From Hyphomicrobiales bacterium (GTDB taxonomy: Bacteria; Pseudomonadota; Alphaproteobacteria; Rhizobiales; Rhizobiaceae), in NCBI GenBank assembly GCA_900468285.1, contig UBTF01000002.1, forward strand, positions 110,888 to 174,887: a DNA stretch of 64,000 nt, in the 5' to 3' direction. The notes under the pieces were generated by a model. That model worked only from the letters and a program-made list of their open reading frames with translations. It was not told where the DNA came from and did no database searches. Below are positions 17,294 to 25,460 of this stretch, piece by piece (the stretch's first letter is position 1; each line of letters opens with the position of its first letter). The position numbers and the translations under genes were made by a program.

Positions 17294-17635
17294 TCAGATA
17301 GCAGCTGTCACAATGAACTCGACCTTGTAGTCCGGCGTTGCCAGTGCTGCTTCGCTGGTGGCGCGGGCTGGCGGGTTGGCAGGGTCGATCCAGCTTTCCC
17401 ATACGGCATTCATTTCGCCGAATGTGGACATGTCGGAGAGGTAGATGATGGTCTGGAGCACCTTGGACTTGTCCGATCCAGCCAGAGCCAGAAGGCGATC
17501 AACTTCAGCCAGCGCAGACTTGCTCTGTTCCGTTACCGATGTTCCTTCGCCAACCTGGCCAGCGAGGTAAACGGTGTTGCCGTGAACGACTGCGCCGCTC
17601 ATGCGCTTGCCGGGTTCGATACGCTTGATGCTCAT
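17294..17635 (-). CDS. RidA family (YjgF/YER057c/UK114) protein
   Basis: 113 residues with the RidA signatures MSGAVVHGNTVYLAGQVGEG and the C-terminal PDYKVEFIVTAAI. RidA proteins hydrolyse reactive enamine/imine intermediates from PLP enzymes, though many paralogues have other roles. The archetypal RidA catalytic arginine context (near CTRxxVEV) is replaced here by ARATSEAALATPDYKVEF, which keeps an Arg but resembles the Rid sub-families found in catabolic loci rather than archetypal RidA. It lies 45 bp downstream of the PTP-like gene on the same strand and probably shares its transcript. Confidence 0.85.
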   Translation of the reverse strand: MSIKRIEPGKRMSGAVVHGNTVYLAGQVGEGTSVTEQSKSALAEVDRLLALAGSDKSKVLQTIIYLSDMSTFGEMNAVWESWIDPANPPARATSEAALATPDYKVEFIVTAAI

Positions 17636-17680
17636 GCTAAACTCCTGTTCATGAAGTAGAATTTGGTAGTACGCCCACCT

Positions 17681-18019
17681 TCATCCGCGAAGATGGTGGG
17701 TCTTTTCGTAAATGGCTGTAGAGCGCGCGCCGGAGCGGCAATAGCCCAGCATGGGGCGTTGCAACTCGTCCAGCGCATCCACCATGCCGGTGACGGCATC
17801 AGCATCGACGCCAAACCGGCCGACGGGCACATGCGCAACGGCGATGCCCAGTTCCTGCGCGCGTTCGGCAATGTCCGCAAACAGCGGCTGGCCGTCCTCT
17901 TCACCATCCGGACGGTGGCAAACAACGGATTTGAAGCCCATCGCCTTGATCTCGTCGAGGTCGGCAACGCTGATCTGGCCGGTTACGGAATATTCGTCGT
18001 CGATACGCCTGATATCCAT
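17681..18019 (-). CDS. TIGR01244-type sulfurtransferase / PTP-like phosphatase
   Basis: 112 residues. The motif GYCRSGARS gives the Cys-X5-Arg loop of protein tyrosine phosphatase-like folds. The family (the N-terminal part of Blh, beta-lactamase-like hydrolase, in Agrobacterium and Xylella) is annotated as sulfurtransferase or phosphatase; the Blh metallo-beta-lactamase half is absent here, so this is the stand-alone form. The start at 18019 is preceded by GGAGGG at good spacing, better than an upstream in-frame ATG at 18037. Activity has not been decided for this stand-alone form as far as I know. Confidence 0.8.
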   Translation of the reverse strand: MDIRRIDDEYSVTGQISVADLDEIKAMGFKSVVCHRPDGEEDGQPLFADIAERAQELGIAVAHVPVGRFGVDADAVTGMVDALDELQRPMLGYCRSGARSTAIYEKTHHLRG

Positions 18020-18140
18020 CTTATACCCTCCATTCACGACACATATGGCCCTTGAAAGCTGTGTCGTGCTTAAATCCGAAACCGGTGTAAGGGGTTAAAC
18101 CCGGTGCGTCAATGATACGGCTTTCCAATTTGCTGCCGTT

Positions 18141-18989
18141 TCAGACAAAGCGGAAGCGCAGCGCATAGGTCCGGCTTTCGCCCGGCTGGAGCATGTTGAA
18201 TTCGCCCGATTTCTCGAGCTCGGCGCGGTCCACCCAGCGGTGCGAGACGGGCTCTATACCCACCACGTTAGCCGGTGCCTGCTGGTTTCGCCACATCTGC
18301 AGAAAGGGCAGCGTATCGGTGCGGAATGCGACTTTCAGCGTCTTTCCGCCAACAGCCGCGATCGGGCCAAGGGACATTTCCGCCCATTCCTGCCCGCCTT
18401 TATTCTCCTGCGCAGCCGGAACGCAAAAAACGCTTCCCGGCTCATCCCCGAAGCGCCAGCCAAAACCGCCCTCCTGGAACATCGCACCGGAAAGTCGGAC
18501 ACCGTCATCGAGCAACCGTGCACCGACATTCATGTGATACATGTGGAAGACGGGCTGCGCGTGGTCACTGGTGTTGGTCACCCGGTCGTGCAGTTGCACT
18601 TCTCCCGTTGATCCGTCGATCCGCCATTCCCGCTCCAGAAGGGCCGTCCCCCCATCTGCCAGTGTGACTGGAACCCTTGCGGTGGCGCGCGCATTATCAT
18701 CGGAGCAAACCCAATCAATGATCTCTGCCGGATGTGATGAGAAAGAGCCGTGAAGCGGATATTTCTTGCCCTCGGCATTGCCAGCAATCGGTTGGGGATG
18801 ACGAATGTGGTCTGGACCACATGTAAACAGAAACCCCTCCAGGGAATGATCGATGCGGGGATCACCATCGTCAGGTATGGCGCGACCGGGAGCAAGATCG
18901 ACACCACCGACTACACATGCGCCGATGTCGAGGACGGATGTTTCGTCAAGGTGGATGACAGGCGAAAGCCCGGAATGGAAAGCGCGCAT
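18141..18989 (-). CDS. DUF4432 / aldose 1-epimerase-like protein
   Basis: 282 residues, all-beta galactose-mutarotase-like fold. Supporting motifs: an N-terminal region with DIGACVVGGVDLAPGR, the GFLFTCGPDHIRHP and YPLHGSFSSHPAE histidine-containing strands, PVFHMYHMNVGARLLDDG, and VGIEPVSHRW. Such proteins typically interconvert sugar anomers or bind carbohydrates, and DUF4432 members are often in sugar catabolic loci. No sugar transporter or kinase is next to it here. It is divergent from the L,D-transpeptidase gene (about 155 bp between starts). Confidence 0.75.
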   Translation of the reverse strand: MRAFHSGLSPVIHLDETSVLDIGACVVGGVDLAPGRAIPDDGDPRIDHSLEGFLFTCGPDHIRHPQPIAGNAEGKKYPLHGSFSSHPAEIIDWVCSDDNARATARVPVTLADGGTALLEREWRIDGSTGEVQLHDRVTNTSDHAQPVFHMYHMNVGARLLDDGVRLSGAMFQEGGFGWRFGDEPGSVFCVPAAQENKGGQEWAEMSLGPIAAVGGKTLKVAFRTDTLPFLQMWRNQQAPANVVGIEPVSHRWVDRAELEKSGEFNMLQPGESRTYALRFRFV

Positions 18990-19144
18990 GATGACTCCTC
19001 ACTGCCCTGTTGACGTAACGATCACGCAAAAGCTATCGCGACGTCAGGAAATTAAGATTGCGTTAACCCCGAATTCATCTTTTTCACAATAGGGTCAAGA
19101 TTAACGTGTGTGTGTTGGGCAAGAACCCATGGGATCGCCGAATC

Positions 19145-20566
19145 GTGAAACTTTTTATTAACGCAGTGTTCTGCCTCGCAGTTGCGGCAACGCCCTTCAT
19201 GGCTTCAACTCAAGCCAATGCACAGCAGGGGCAGGTTTACCGTGAACAGCCAATGCTCGTCTCTCCAGACGGGCGGGTGCTCGAATTCATGCCCGAAAGC
19301 GGTGACATCGTCATCAGCCGCGACCGGATGGGCCGCACTGTCTACTATGATCGTTATGGCAATCTGGTGGCAACCGAGATGCCGCGCGGGGCAACGCCAC
19401 GGCGTCAGGCGCAGCAGCAGGATCCGTATCGCGATCCCTACTATAATCAGAACGAAACCTACTACCCGCCAGCACCCGGCGGCCAGTATCGCGAACCTCA
19501 GCGCGATTATGGCTACAGGGGCGATGGTAATGTGCAGGATTATCGCGAATTCAGAGGCGATGGCAGTGAACCGGACGTCTATACCGGCTCGGTCGCACGC
19601 CCGGGTGCCGTCGAAAGTGCGCCGCTGAACCAGCCGATGCCGGGCGAGAGCAGCGTTGCTGCCGTGCCGCAGCCAGACCATCTCATCGAACGCAATCAGC
19701 CCGTGACGGCGCCGGTCAACCGGTCGCGTCAGGAAATCGTCGCCTTGCAGGTCTTTCTGGATCGCGAGGGTATTTCACCGGGCGTGATCGACGGCAAGAT
19801 GGGTGACAACGTCAACAAGGCGATTGCAGCCTGGCAAGAAATGACCGGCGAACGCCTGGACCCGAACAACACGGACGATATTCTCGAGCGCCTGCGCAAC
19901 ACCGGCGGCATGGCAATCGTTGACTATACCATCACCGCAGCGGATGCTGCCGGGCCTTACGTGGCGTCCATCCCGGATGATTATGCCGAAAAGGCACAAT
20001 TGCCTGCCCTGGCATTCACCTCGACCTCGGAAGCCCTGGCTGAGCGGTTTCACATGGATGAAACCTATCTGAAGGAACTGAACCCGGGCGTCGATTTCAC
20101 CGTGCCTGGCACGATCATCAAGGTTGTCAGCCCTGGCGAAGTCAAGACGGGACAGGTCGCCCGTATCGTTGCTCACAAGGGCATCAAGCAGGTCTTTGCA
20201 TATGACCAGGCTGGTCTTCTGATTGCCGCCTATCCCGCGACCATCGGCTCGTCCGACACGCCATCGCCTAGCGGCACGCATACGGTAGAGCGTATCGCGC
20301 TCAATCCCGGCTATACATACAACCCCAAGATCAATTTCCAGCAGGGGCAAAACACGCAGATCCTGCAGATACCACCCGGACCGAACGGCCCTGTTGGCAC
20401 TGTCTGGATTGCGCTGTCGAAGCCAACCTACGGTATTCATGGAACGCCGGAGCCCTCCAAGATCGGCAAGACCAACAGCCATGGATGTATCCGACTGACC
20501 AACTGGGATGCAACGGAACTGGCCAAGATGGTAAGGCCCGGTGTGGTCGTGGAATTTGCCGAATAA
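19145..20566 (+). CDS. L,D-transpeptidase (YkuD) with peptidoglycan-binding domain
   Basis: About 473 residues from a GTG at 19145, which begins a clean signal peptide (KLFINAVFCLAVAATPFMAS, cleavage after ANA). Another GTG at 19106 would add 13 residues. A Tyr/Arg/Gln-rich spacer is followed by a peptidoglycan-binding helix bundle (VALQVFLDREGISPGVIDGK), a LysM-like segment (ALAERFHMDETYLKELNPG) and the YkuD catalytic domain with YGIHGTPEPSKIGK and the active-site SHGCIRL cysteine. L,D-transpeptidases make 3-3 cross-links between meso-diaminopimelate residues or attach proteins to the wall; in Agrobacterium such cross-links are abundant and linked to polar growth. A terminator follows at once, so it is monocistronic. 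Confidence 0.92.
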   Translation: MKLFINAVFCLAVAATPFMASTQANAQQGQVYREQPMLVSPDGRVLEFMPESGDIVISRDRMGRTVYYDRYGNLVATEMPRGATPRRQAQQQDPYRDPYYNQNETYYPPAPGGQYREPQRDYGYRGDGNVQDYREFRGDGSEPDVYTGSVARPGAVESAPLNQPMPGESSVAAVPQPDHLIERNQPVTAPVNRSRQEIVALQVFLDREGISPGVIDGKMGDNVNKAIAAWQEMTGERLDPNNTDDILERLRNTGGMAIVDYTITAADAAGPYVASIPDDYAEKAQLPALAFTSTSEALAERFHMDETYLKELNPGVDFTVPGTIIKVVSPGEVKTGQVARIVAHKGIKQVFAYDQAGLLIAAYPATIGSSDTPSPSGTHTVERIALNPGYTYNPKINFQQGQNTQILQIPPGPNGPVGTVWIALSKPTYGIHGTPEPSKIGKTNSHGCIRLTNWDATELAKMVRPGVVVEFAE

Positions 20567-20586
20567 GCAGGTTTGAAATTGTAAAC

Positions 20587-20611
20587 GCCCGGTGGAAACG
20601 CCGGGCTTTTT
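20587..20611 (+). terminator. Terminator of the L,D-transpeptidase gene
   Basis: GCCCGG (20587-20592) / CCGGGC (20601-20606) followed by TTTTTC. Confidence 0.85.
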
Positions 20612-20688
20612 CTATGTTGAATTCGGTCGCGTCGCTGTATGGAGCCCTTTTTTGCGTCTAGAGCTTGTTTCGCGGGAAAGGAAACGGG

Positions 20689-21321
20689 ATGGGAACCTTA
20701 AAAGAGCTTTTTGTCGTCACCCATACGGAATCGATCCATCACGTAGAGAACAAGGTGGGCGGCTGGTACGACACCGATCTCACCCTTCGCGGCAAGCGCG
20801 ATGCGCAGGCCACAGCCGAGCGGCTGGCGGAGGTGCTGGCTGAGCGAGAGGTTGAGATCCACAGCTCCGACCTTCGTCGTGCATCACAAACGGCGCAGGC
20901 CATTGCGCAGCGCTTGAATTTGAATGTCATCGAGACGCCAGCCTTGCGCGAAATCAGCTATGGTGCAGCAGGTGGACAGCCGCAGGAATGGCTCGATGCC
21001 CGCTACGTACCCGCACCTGACGATGACCGTCTGGATCACCATTGCGGGATCGACGGTGCGGAGACACGTCGTGACGTTGCAACCCGCGTATTCCCCTGCA
21101 TTGAAGCAATTGTGTCTCGCCCCTGCGCAACCCAGATGATTGTAACCCACGGCTTCACGCTGAGTATGGTCATTGCTGCATGGATGAAGATACCGATTGA
21201 AGCCTGTGGCTTTGTCAGCTTCCCCGCGAAATCGGGAAGCATTACGCATTTGCGTCAAGACGACTTTTTCCGGAGCCGGGCGGTGATTGGACTTGCCGAC
21301 GCATCCCATCTGACCCGCTGA
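20689..21321 (+). CDS. Histidine phosphatase-fold protein with altered RHG motif
   Basis: 210 residues of the phosphoglycerate mutase-like superfamily. The phospho-acceptor histidine is kept in LFVVTHTESIHHVENK, but the family's RHG is THT here: both the phosphate-binding Arg and the Gly are replaced. The rest is well preserved: GWYDTDLTLRGKRDA, IHSSDLRRASQTAQAIA, a middle acidic residue (LREISYG) and the second histidine in MIVTHGFTLSMVI. ATG 20689 is preceded by GGAAAGG. Either it has unusual chemistry or it has lost catalysis; I cannot tell which. It stands alone, convergent with the MFS gene. Confidence 0.75.
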   Translation: MGTLKELFVVTHTESIHHVENKVGGWYDTDLTLRGKRDAQATAERLAEVLAEREVEIHSSDLRRASQTAQAIAQRLNLNVIETPALREISYGAAGGQPQEWLDARYVPAPDDDRLDHHCGIDGAETRRDVATRVFPCIEAIVSRPCATQMIVTHGFTLSMVIAAWMKIPIEACGFVSFPAKSGSITHLRQDDFFRSRAVIGLADASHLTR

Positions 21322-21381
21322 TCGTCACCGAAACCCTGATATTTTCGATGGCGTGTAAAGAGCGTCCGGCGCTCAAACCAG

Positions 21382-21403
21382 GACTGGCGCTCGCGCGCCA
21401 GTC
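21382..21403. terminator. Hairpin between convergent genes
   Basis: GACTGGCGC / GCGCCAGTC, perfect 9-bp stem with a four-base loop, between the phosphatase-like gene and the MFS gene. There is no run of T, so termination is likely but not certain. Confidence 0.5.
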
Positions 21404-21424
21404 AGTGCTCTTGATGAAGACGTT

Positions 21425-22654
21425 TTACCCAAGACGGATGCTGGCTTTTCCGGCCCGCCTTTCTGTCAGGAAGAGGGCGAGACCTGCCGCAGGAAGGGCA
21501 AAGCCGAGCCAGGACGCTGCGGCCCAATGACCGTGGGCATACGCCCAGCCACCCAGCGCAGAACCGGCGGCACCACCCATGAAGAATGTTGCCATGAAGA
21601 TGCCGTTGAGGCGGCTTCGAAACTCCGCACCGAGCGTGAATATGGCGCGTTGACCCAAGACGAGATTGGTCGTTACCGCAAAGTCGAGCACGATGGCCGC
21701 GATAACCAGCAAAGCCAGCGACAGATTCGACCCCTCAGACGCGATATGCGTCAAGAGAAAGGAAACCGCTCCAGCCGTCAGAGCAGCAAAGGTTGCAGGA
21801 CGGGTCCATCCGCGATCCGCCATCCGTCCGGCAATTGGCGCTGCGATGGCACCGGCAGCACCGGCGAGCGCAAAGAGCGCGATTTCGGTTTGCGAGAGAT
21901 TGAAAGCCGGGCTGCTGAGATAAAGCGGCGTTACTGTCCAGAACAGGCTGAAGGCTGAAAACATGCTGGCCTGATACAGAGCCCGCCTTTGCAGCAAGCG
22001 CGTGGTGGCGGCAAGCTTGCCCATGGAAAGCAGGAGGGCGGAGTAGGCAAGCCGTGCGTCCGGTTCGCGGCGTGGCATCAATCGGTACAGCACTACCGCC
22101 AGCACAGCCATGACAGCGGCAGAGATTGCGAAGACACCGCGCCAGGTGACGAATTCCGAAAGCACGCTTGACACCGGACGAGCCAGCATGATGCCGACCA
22201 TCAAGCCACTCATGATGCTACCGACAACGCGTCCGCGCATGGCGGCTGGTGTCATATGCGCAGCCATTGGCACGATCATCTGCACCGCGACGGAGCTGAT
22301 GCCGACCAGAAACACCGCGACAAGAAACAATCCGGCATGGGGTGCCAGCGCCGCACCGAGAAGGGCGAGGATCGCCATTGCTACCGTGGTGACGATCAGC
22401 CGCCTGTTTTCAACAAGATCGCCAAGAGGAACCACGAAAAGCAGTCCCAGGCCGTAGCCGATCTGCGTCAGGGTAACGATCAGGCCTGTCGTTTCCGGGG
22501 AGAAGCCAAGCTCCGCGCCGATCAGCCCCGCAAGCGGCTGGGCGTAATAGATGTTGGCAGCAATCAGTCCACAGGCTGACGCCAGCAGAAAAATCATTGC
22601 GGAAGGAAGGCTTTCTTCCCTCGCCGGCTCAGCGGCAAGCACCGTATCTGTCAT
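21425..22654 (-). CDS. MFS transporter, drug-efflux type
   Basis: 409 residues with 12 predicted membrane spans. The region ANIYYAQPLAGLIGAELGFSPE at TM1-2 and the VVPLGDLVENRRLIV loop (motif A-like, with Gly-Asp and Arg-Arg) identify a major facilitator of the small-molecule exporter type. It is the second gene behind a TetR repressor, with operator-like repeats in the 45-bp gap and upstream of the repressor, a usual layout for an inducible efflux pump. I chose the ATG at 22654 because GGAG lies just upstream; in-frame ATGs at 22660 and 22687 are less well placed. Substrate unknown. Confidence 0.87.
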   Translation of the reverse strand: MTDTVLAAEPAREESLPSAMIFLLASACGLIAANIYYAQPLAGLIGAELGFSPETTGLIVTLTQIGYGLGLLFVVPLGDLVENRRLIVTTVAMAILALLGAALAPHAGLFLVAVFLVGISSVAVQMIVPMAAHMTPAAMRGRVVGSIMSGLMVGIMLARPVSSVLSEFVTWRGVFAISAAVMAVLAVVLYRLMPRREPDARLAYSALLLSMGKLAATTRLLQRRALYQASMFSAFSLFWTVTPLYLSSPAFNLSQTEIALFALAGAAGAIAAPIAGRMADRGWTRPATFAALTAGAVSFLLTHIASEGSNLSLALLVIAAIVLDFAVTTNLVLGQRAIFTLGAEFRSRLNGIFMATFFMGGAAGSALGGWAYAHGHWAAASWLGFALPAAGLALFLTERRAGKASIRLG

Positions 22655-22688
22655 ATTCATCTCCAAATTGGAAATATTCATTTCCAAA
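22655..22688. promoter_or_regulatory. Direct-repeat operator candidate before the MFS gene
   Basis: ATTCATCTCCAAA (22655-22667) and ATTCATTTCCAAA (22676-22688) are direct repeats 21 bp apart, two helical turns. The left copy extends into the palindrome TCCAAATTGGA (22662-22672). A third copy lies before tetR at 23339. Confidence 0.6.
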
Positions 22689-22699
22689 ATACTTAAAAA

Positions 22700-23320
22700 T
22701 CAGTCGAACAGCTTCATCGCAATATCGACCACGGCACCCAGTTCCTCCCGCGTCGGGGCTGTCTTACCGACGACGCGAATTCCGTAAAGCATACAAAGCG
22801 CGGTTTTGGCCAAGGTCACAGCATCCATGTCGGTGCTGACGCTGCCATCCGCCTGCCCTTCCCTGATCACACGGGCAAGAATGGTCGCCCGCGCCTCCAT
22901 GGAGCCACGCACAACGCGCGCCACATCTTCATCCAGAGATGCCAGATCGGCGACAGCGCCGACGATCAGGCAGCCCTGCGAACCCGATTGCCCGGCGGAT
23001 GCATCTGCATAAAAATCGAGGGCTGCCCGCAGCTTCTCGCGACCGTTTGGTGCTGGCGCAAGCGCCGCCTCGAAACGGCGGGTCTGCACAAGCTTGTAGC
23101 GCTCAATTGCAGCGATATAGATGTCTTTCTTATCCTTGAAGGCCTTGTAGAGGCTGCCCTGCGTCAGCCCCGTCGCCTGCGTCAGATCTCCAACGGAGGT
23201 CGCGTGGTAGCCGCGCTCGGCAAACACGCCGATTGCCCGGTCGATGGCCGCATCAACTTCGAATTCACGCGGGCGTCCGCGCTGGCGAGATTGCAGGGAG
23301 TGGGAATGGCTCTGTGTCAT
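22700..23320 (-). CDS. TetR family transcriptional regulator
   Basis: 206 residues. The N-terminal helix-turn-helix is typical (AAIDRAIGVFAERGYHATSV, then TQATGLTQGSLYKAFKDKK), followed by a TetR_C ligand domain with YADASAGQSGSQGCLIVGA, the cysteine-containing segment seen in AcuR/YcdC-like regulators. It is encoded just upstream of the MFS gene and very likely represses both. The start at 23320 begins MTQSHSHS; an in-frame ATG at 23359 would cover the operator-like copy at 23339-23351 and is rejected. Confidence 0.9.
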   Translation of the reverse strand: MTQSHSHSLQSRQRGRPREFEVDAAIDRAIGVFAERGYHATSVGDLTQATGLTQGSLYKAFKDKKDIYIAAIERYKLVQTRRFEAALAPAPNGREKLRAALDFYADASAGQSGSQGCLIVGAVADLASLDEDVARVVRGSMEARATILARVIREGQADGSVSTDMDAVTLAKTALCMLYGIRVVGKTAPTREELGAVVDIAMKLFD

Positions 23321-23338
23321 GATCACGATATAGAAAAC

Positions 23339-23351
23339 ATTCGTTTCCAAA
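23339..23351. promoter_or_regulatory. Operator-like copy upstream of tetR
   Basis: ATTCGTTTCCAAA differs by one base from ATTCATTTCCAAA in the tetR-MFS gap, and lies about 20 bp before the TetR start. Confidence 0.55.
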
Positions 23352-23356
23352 TCAAG

Positions 23357-23387
23357 CAAAAAATACGCCCGGTTTTTGACCGGGCGT
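23357..23387 (-). terminator. Terminator of the parA-like gene
   Basis: ACGCCCGGT (23365-23373) / ACCGGGCGT (23379-23387), perfect 9-bp stem; on the minus strand it is followed by ATTTTTTG. Confidence 0.88.
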
Positions 23388-23404
23388 CATCTCTCGTTGG
23401 AAGA

Positions 23405-24118
23405 TTACGCAGCGCGACGGTTGAACATTCTAAAGATGTTACCCGAGCGCACGACGCGTGCAGGCATCAGGCGCATCACCTCATCGGCGAAGCATCGAAC
23501 ATTTTCCATTGCCTTGTCGATATTGCTGACCTTGTGACAATCCTGCTGGGCAAGGGTGCCGCCAGCATTGAAAATGTCACGGAAAGCTGAACGCTCTGCA
23601 ATGGGTGTATTGAGAACTCGAACGTTCTTTTCAGCCAACAGGGCTTTTACGAGCAACATGGAGCGCGTGCTGACCATGGGATTGACGCGTGTCAGAACAA
23701 CGGAATGATCGATAGCCGTTCCCATTTTCGCGTTCAGAAATTCAATATGTTCCAGCACCTCTGCGGCGCCGCGCGCATCCATGGCGGAGCCCTGCACCGG
23801 GATAATGACGTGGTCCGAAATTCCCAGCGCCATCGTTAGAAGCGGGTTTTTCGTACCGGGCAGGTCAATGATGAAACAGTCCGTGCTGGAGCGGTTTTCC
23901 CGGATGTGGGTCTCCAGCGATGCCATGGTGACGTTCGAGATGATGGAAAGATTGCGGACGCGGCCGGACATGTCCGCCCAGCGCGAAATCCACAATTGTG
24001 GATCGGCATCCAGCACTGTTACCCGGTGACCGGTCCGGGCAAGCTCGGTCGCCAGCAGCAGAACTGCCGTCGTTTTTCCCGCACCGCCCTTGGTATTTGC
24101 AAAAGTAATGACTGGCAT
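23405..24118 (-). CDS. Orphan ParA/MinD-family ATPase
   Basis: 237 residues. Deviant Walker A TKGGAGKTT near residue 10 (both lysines present), VTVLDADPQ (A' box) and FIIDLPGT (Walker B). It lacks the N-terminal helix-turn-helix of plasmid ParA, so it is the small type, similar in size to VirC1 and to MinD-like positioning ATPases. There is no parB next to it; a terminator separates it from tetR, so it is monocistronic. Upstream is an unusual pair of GTTAACGAAT repeats. I chose the ATG at 24118; an upstream ATG at 24130 adds only MGGH. Cargo is unknown. Confidence 0.85.
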   Translation of the reverse strand: MPVITFANTKGGAGKTTAVLLLATELARTGHRVTVLDADPQLWISRWADMSGRVRNLSIISNVTMASLETHIRENRSSTDCFIIDLPGTKNPLLTMALGISDHVIIPVQGSAMDARGAAEVLEHIEFLNAKMGTAIDHSVVLTRVNPMVSTRSMLLVKALLAEKNVRVLNTPIAERSAFRDIFNAGGTLAQQDCHKVSNIDKAMENVRCFADEVMRLMPARVVRSGNIFRMFNRRAA

Positions 24119-24190
24119 GTGGCCCCCCATATGCAGAGCCTGAATTCATCGCTCTTCAACGCACCGCGACTATCATGGTGCACCCTCATT

Positions 24191-24213
24191 GTTAACGAAT
24201 ATGGTTAACGAAT
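24191..24213. repeat. Paired GTTAACGAAT repeats upstream of the ParA-like gene
   Basis: GTTAACGAAT at 24191-24200 and again at 24204-24213, 13 bp apart. As GTTAAC is itself a palindrome, GTTAAC-N7-GTTAAC is both a direct and an inverted repeat. It lies about 75 bp before the parA-like start and could be an operator or DNA-binding site of its partner. Confidence 0.5.
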
Positions 24214-24314
24214 TGAGAATATTCGGAGCAACTTATTGCCGGTTGTGGCCCCGCTTCCGCGCGGGACCAGGCTTTATTGTGTGGGCAGAGCGCTCTTAGC
24301 TTCGCCCAAAACAC

Positions 24315-25460
24315 TCAGAAGCACTCCAGAAACAGCGCCTTGGTATTCTCGAGCGTCATAAGCACCGGGTTGCCGCCGCAGCTTGGGTCCTTGATGGCTT
24401 CTGCCGCCAGCTCGTCCACGCGGTCGGGCTTGATGCCGAGCGCGGTCAGGTTTTCAGGAACGCCCAGTTCGTGGCGCAGCTCCAGCACATAATTGTAGAA
24501 ACCATCAAAGCCACCTTCGATGCCAAGATAGGCAGCGGCGCGGGCAATCTTTTCTTCAATTGCGGGGCGGTTGAAACGCAGAACGGCGGGCATGACGACG
24601 GCGTTGGTCATGCCGTGATGGGTGTTATAGACCGCGCCGATCGGGTGCGAGAGCGAATGAATGGCGCCGAGCCCCTTCTGGAAGGCCACGGCACCCATGG
24701 CGGCTGCCGCCATCATGTTGGAGCGGGCTTCGATGTCGGTTCCGTCCTTATGCGCGCGCGGCAGGAATTCCTTAACCAGACGCATGCCTTCAAGCGCGAT
24801 ACCGGCACTCATCGGGTGGAAGAAGGGCGAGGAATAGGCTTCCAGGCAATGGGCAAAGGCATCCATGCCGGTGCCGACGGTGATGGCCTTCGGCATTCCA
24901 ACCGTTAGCTCCGGATCGCAGATCACCACGCCGGGCAGGAATTTCGGATGGAAGATGATCTTCTTCACATGCGTCTTGGAATTGGTGATGACGCTGGCGC
25001 GTCCCACTTCCGAGCCTGTGCCTGCGGTGGTGGGCACGGCCACGATGGGCGCAATGCCATCTGAATTGGCGCGGGTCCACCAGTCGCCAATATCCTCGAA
25101 ATCCCAGACAGGGCGCGTCTGGCCGGCCATGAAGGCAACGGCCTTGCCCAGATCCAGACCCGAACCGCCGCCGAAAGCGACGACGCCATCATGACCGCCA
25201 TCCTTGAATGCTTTCACGCCCGCTTCGAGATTGATCTCGTTGGGGTTGGGATCGACATCGGAAAAGAGAGCGCGGCCAAGGCCCGCCTCTTCCAGAATAT
25301 CCAGCGCGTGGCCGGTGATGGCCATGGTGGCAAGGCCACGGTCGGTGACCAGCAACGGCTTTTTCATGCCCAGCGTCTTGCAGGCCTCGGCCAGTTCCTT
25401 GATGCGGCCGCGTCCCATCTTGATCGGGGTTGGATAGCTCCAGTTTGCGACGATATTCAT
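24315..25460 (-). CDS. Iron-containing (group III) alcohol dehydrogenase
   Basis: 381 residues. NAD-binding motif GVVAFGGGSGLDLGKAVAF, family signature around the metal site: AHCLEAYSSPFFHPM and HSLSHPIGAVYNTHHG supply the Asp/His ligands for Fe(II). It oxidises a primary alcohol to an aldehyde. It is the last gene of a five-gene operon and its ATG overlaps the stop of the aldehyde dehydrogenase gene (25457-25460), so the two are coupled. In the pathway I propose it oxidises gamma-glutamyl-ethanolamide (or a similar amide) to its aldehyde. The start is the ATG of MNIVANWSYPTPIKMG; the upstream in-frame extension would overlap the neighbour by over 100 bp. Confidence 0.9.
   Translation of the reverse strand: MNIVANWSYPTPIKMGRGRIKELAEACKTLGMKKPLLVTDRGLATMAITGHALDILEEAGLGRALFSDVDPNPNEINLEAGVKAFKDGGHDGVVAFGGGSGLDLGKAVAFMAGQTRPVWDFEDIGDWWTRANSDGIAPIVAVPTTAGTGSEVGRASVITNSKTHVKKIIFHPKFLPGVVICDPELTVGMPKAITVGTGMDAFAHCLEAYSSPFFHPMSAGIALEGMRLVKEFLPRAHKDGTDIEARSNMMAAAAMGAVAFQKGLGAIHSLSHPIGAVYNTHHGMTNAVVMPAVLRFNRPAIEEKIARAAAYLGIEGGFDGFYNYVLELRHELGVPENLTALGIKPDRVDELAAEAIKDPSCGGNPVLMTLENTKALFLECF

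Noticed and set aside
24191..24213. CtrA binding site
   Set aside because: The two TTAA boxes are nine bases apart in the best reading, not the seven of the CtrA consensus TTAA-N7-TTAA.
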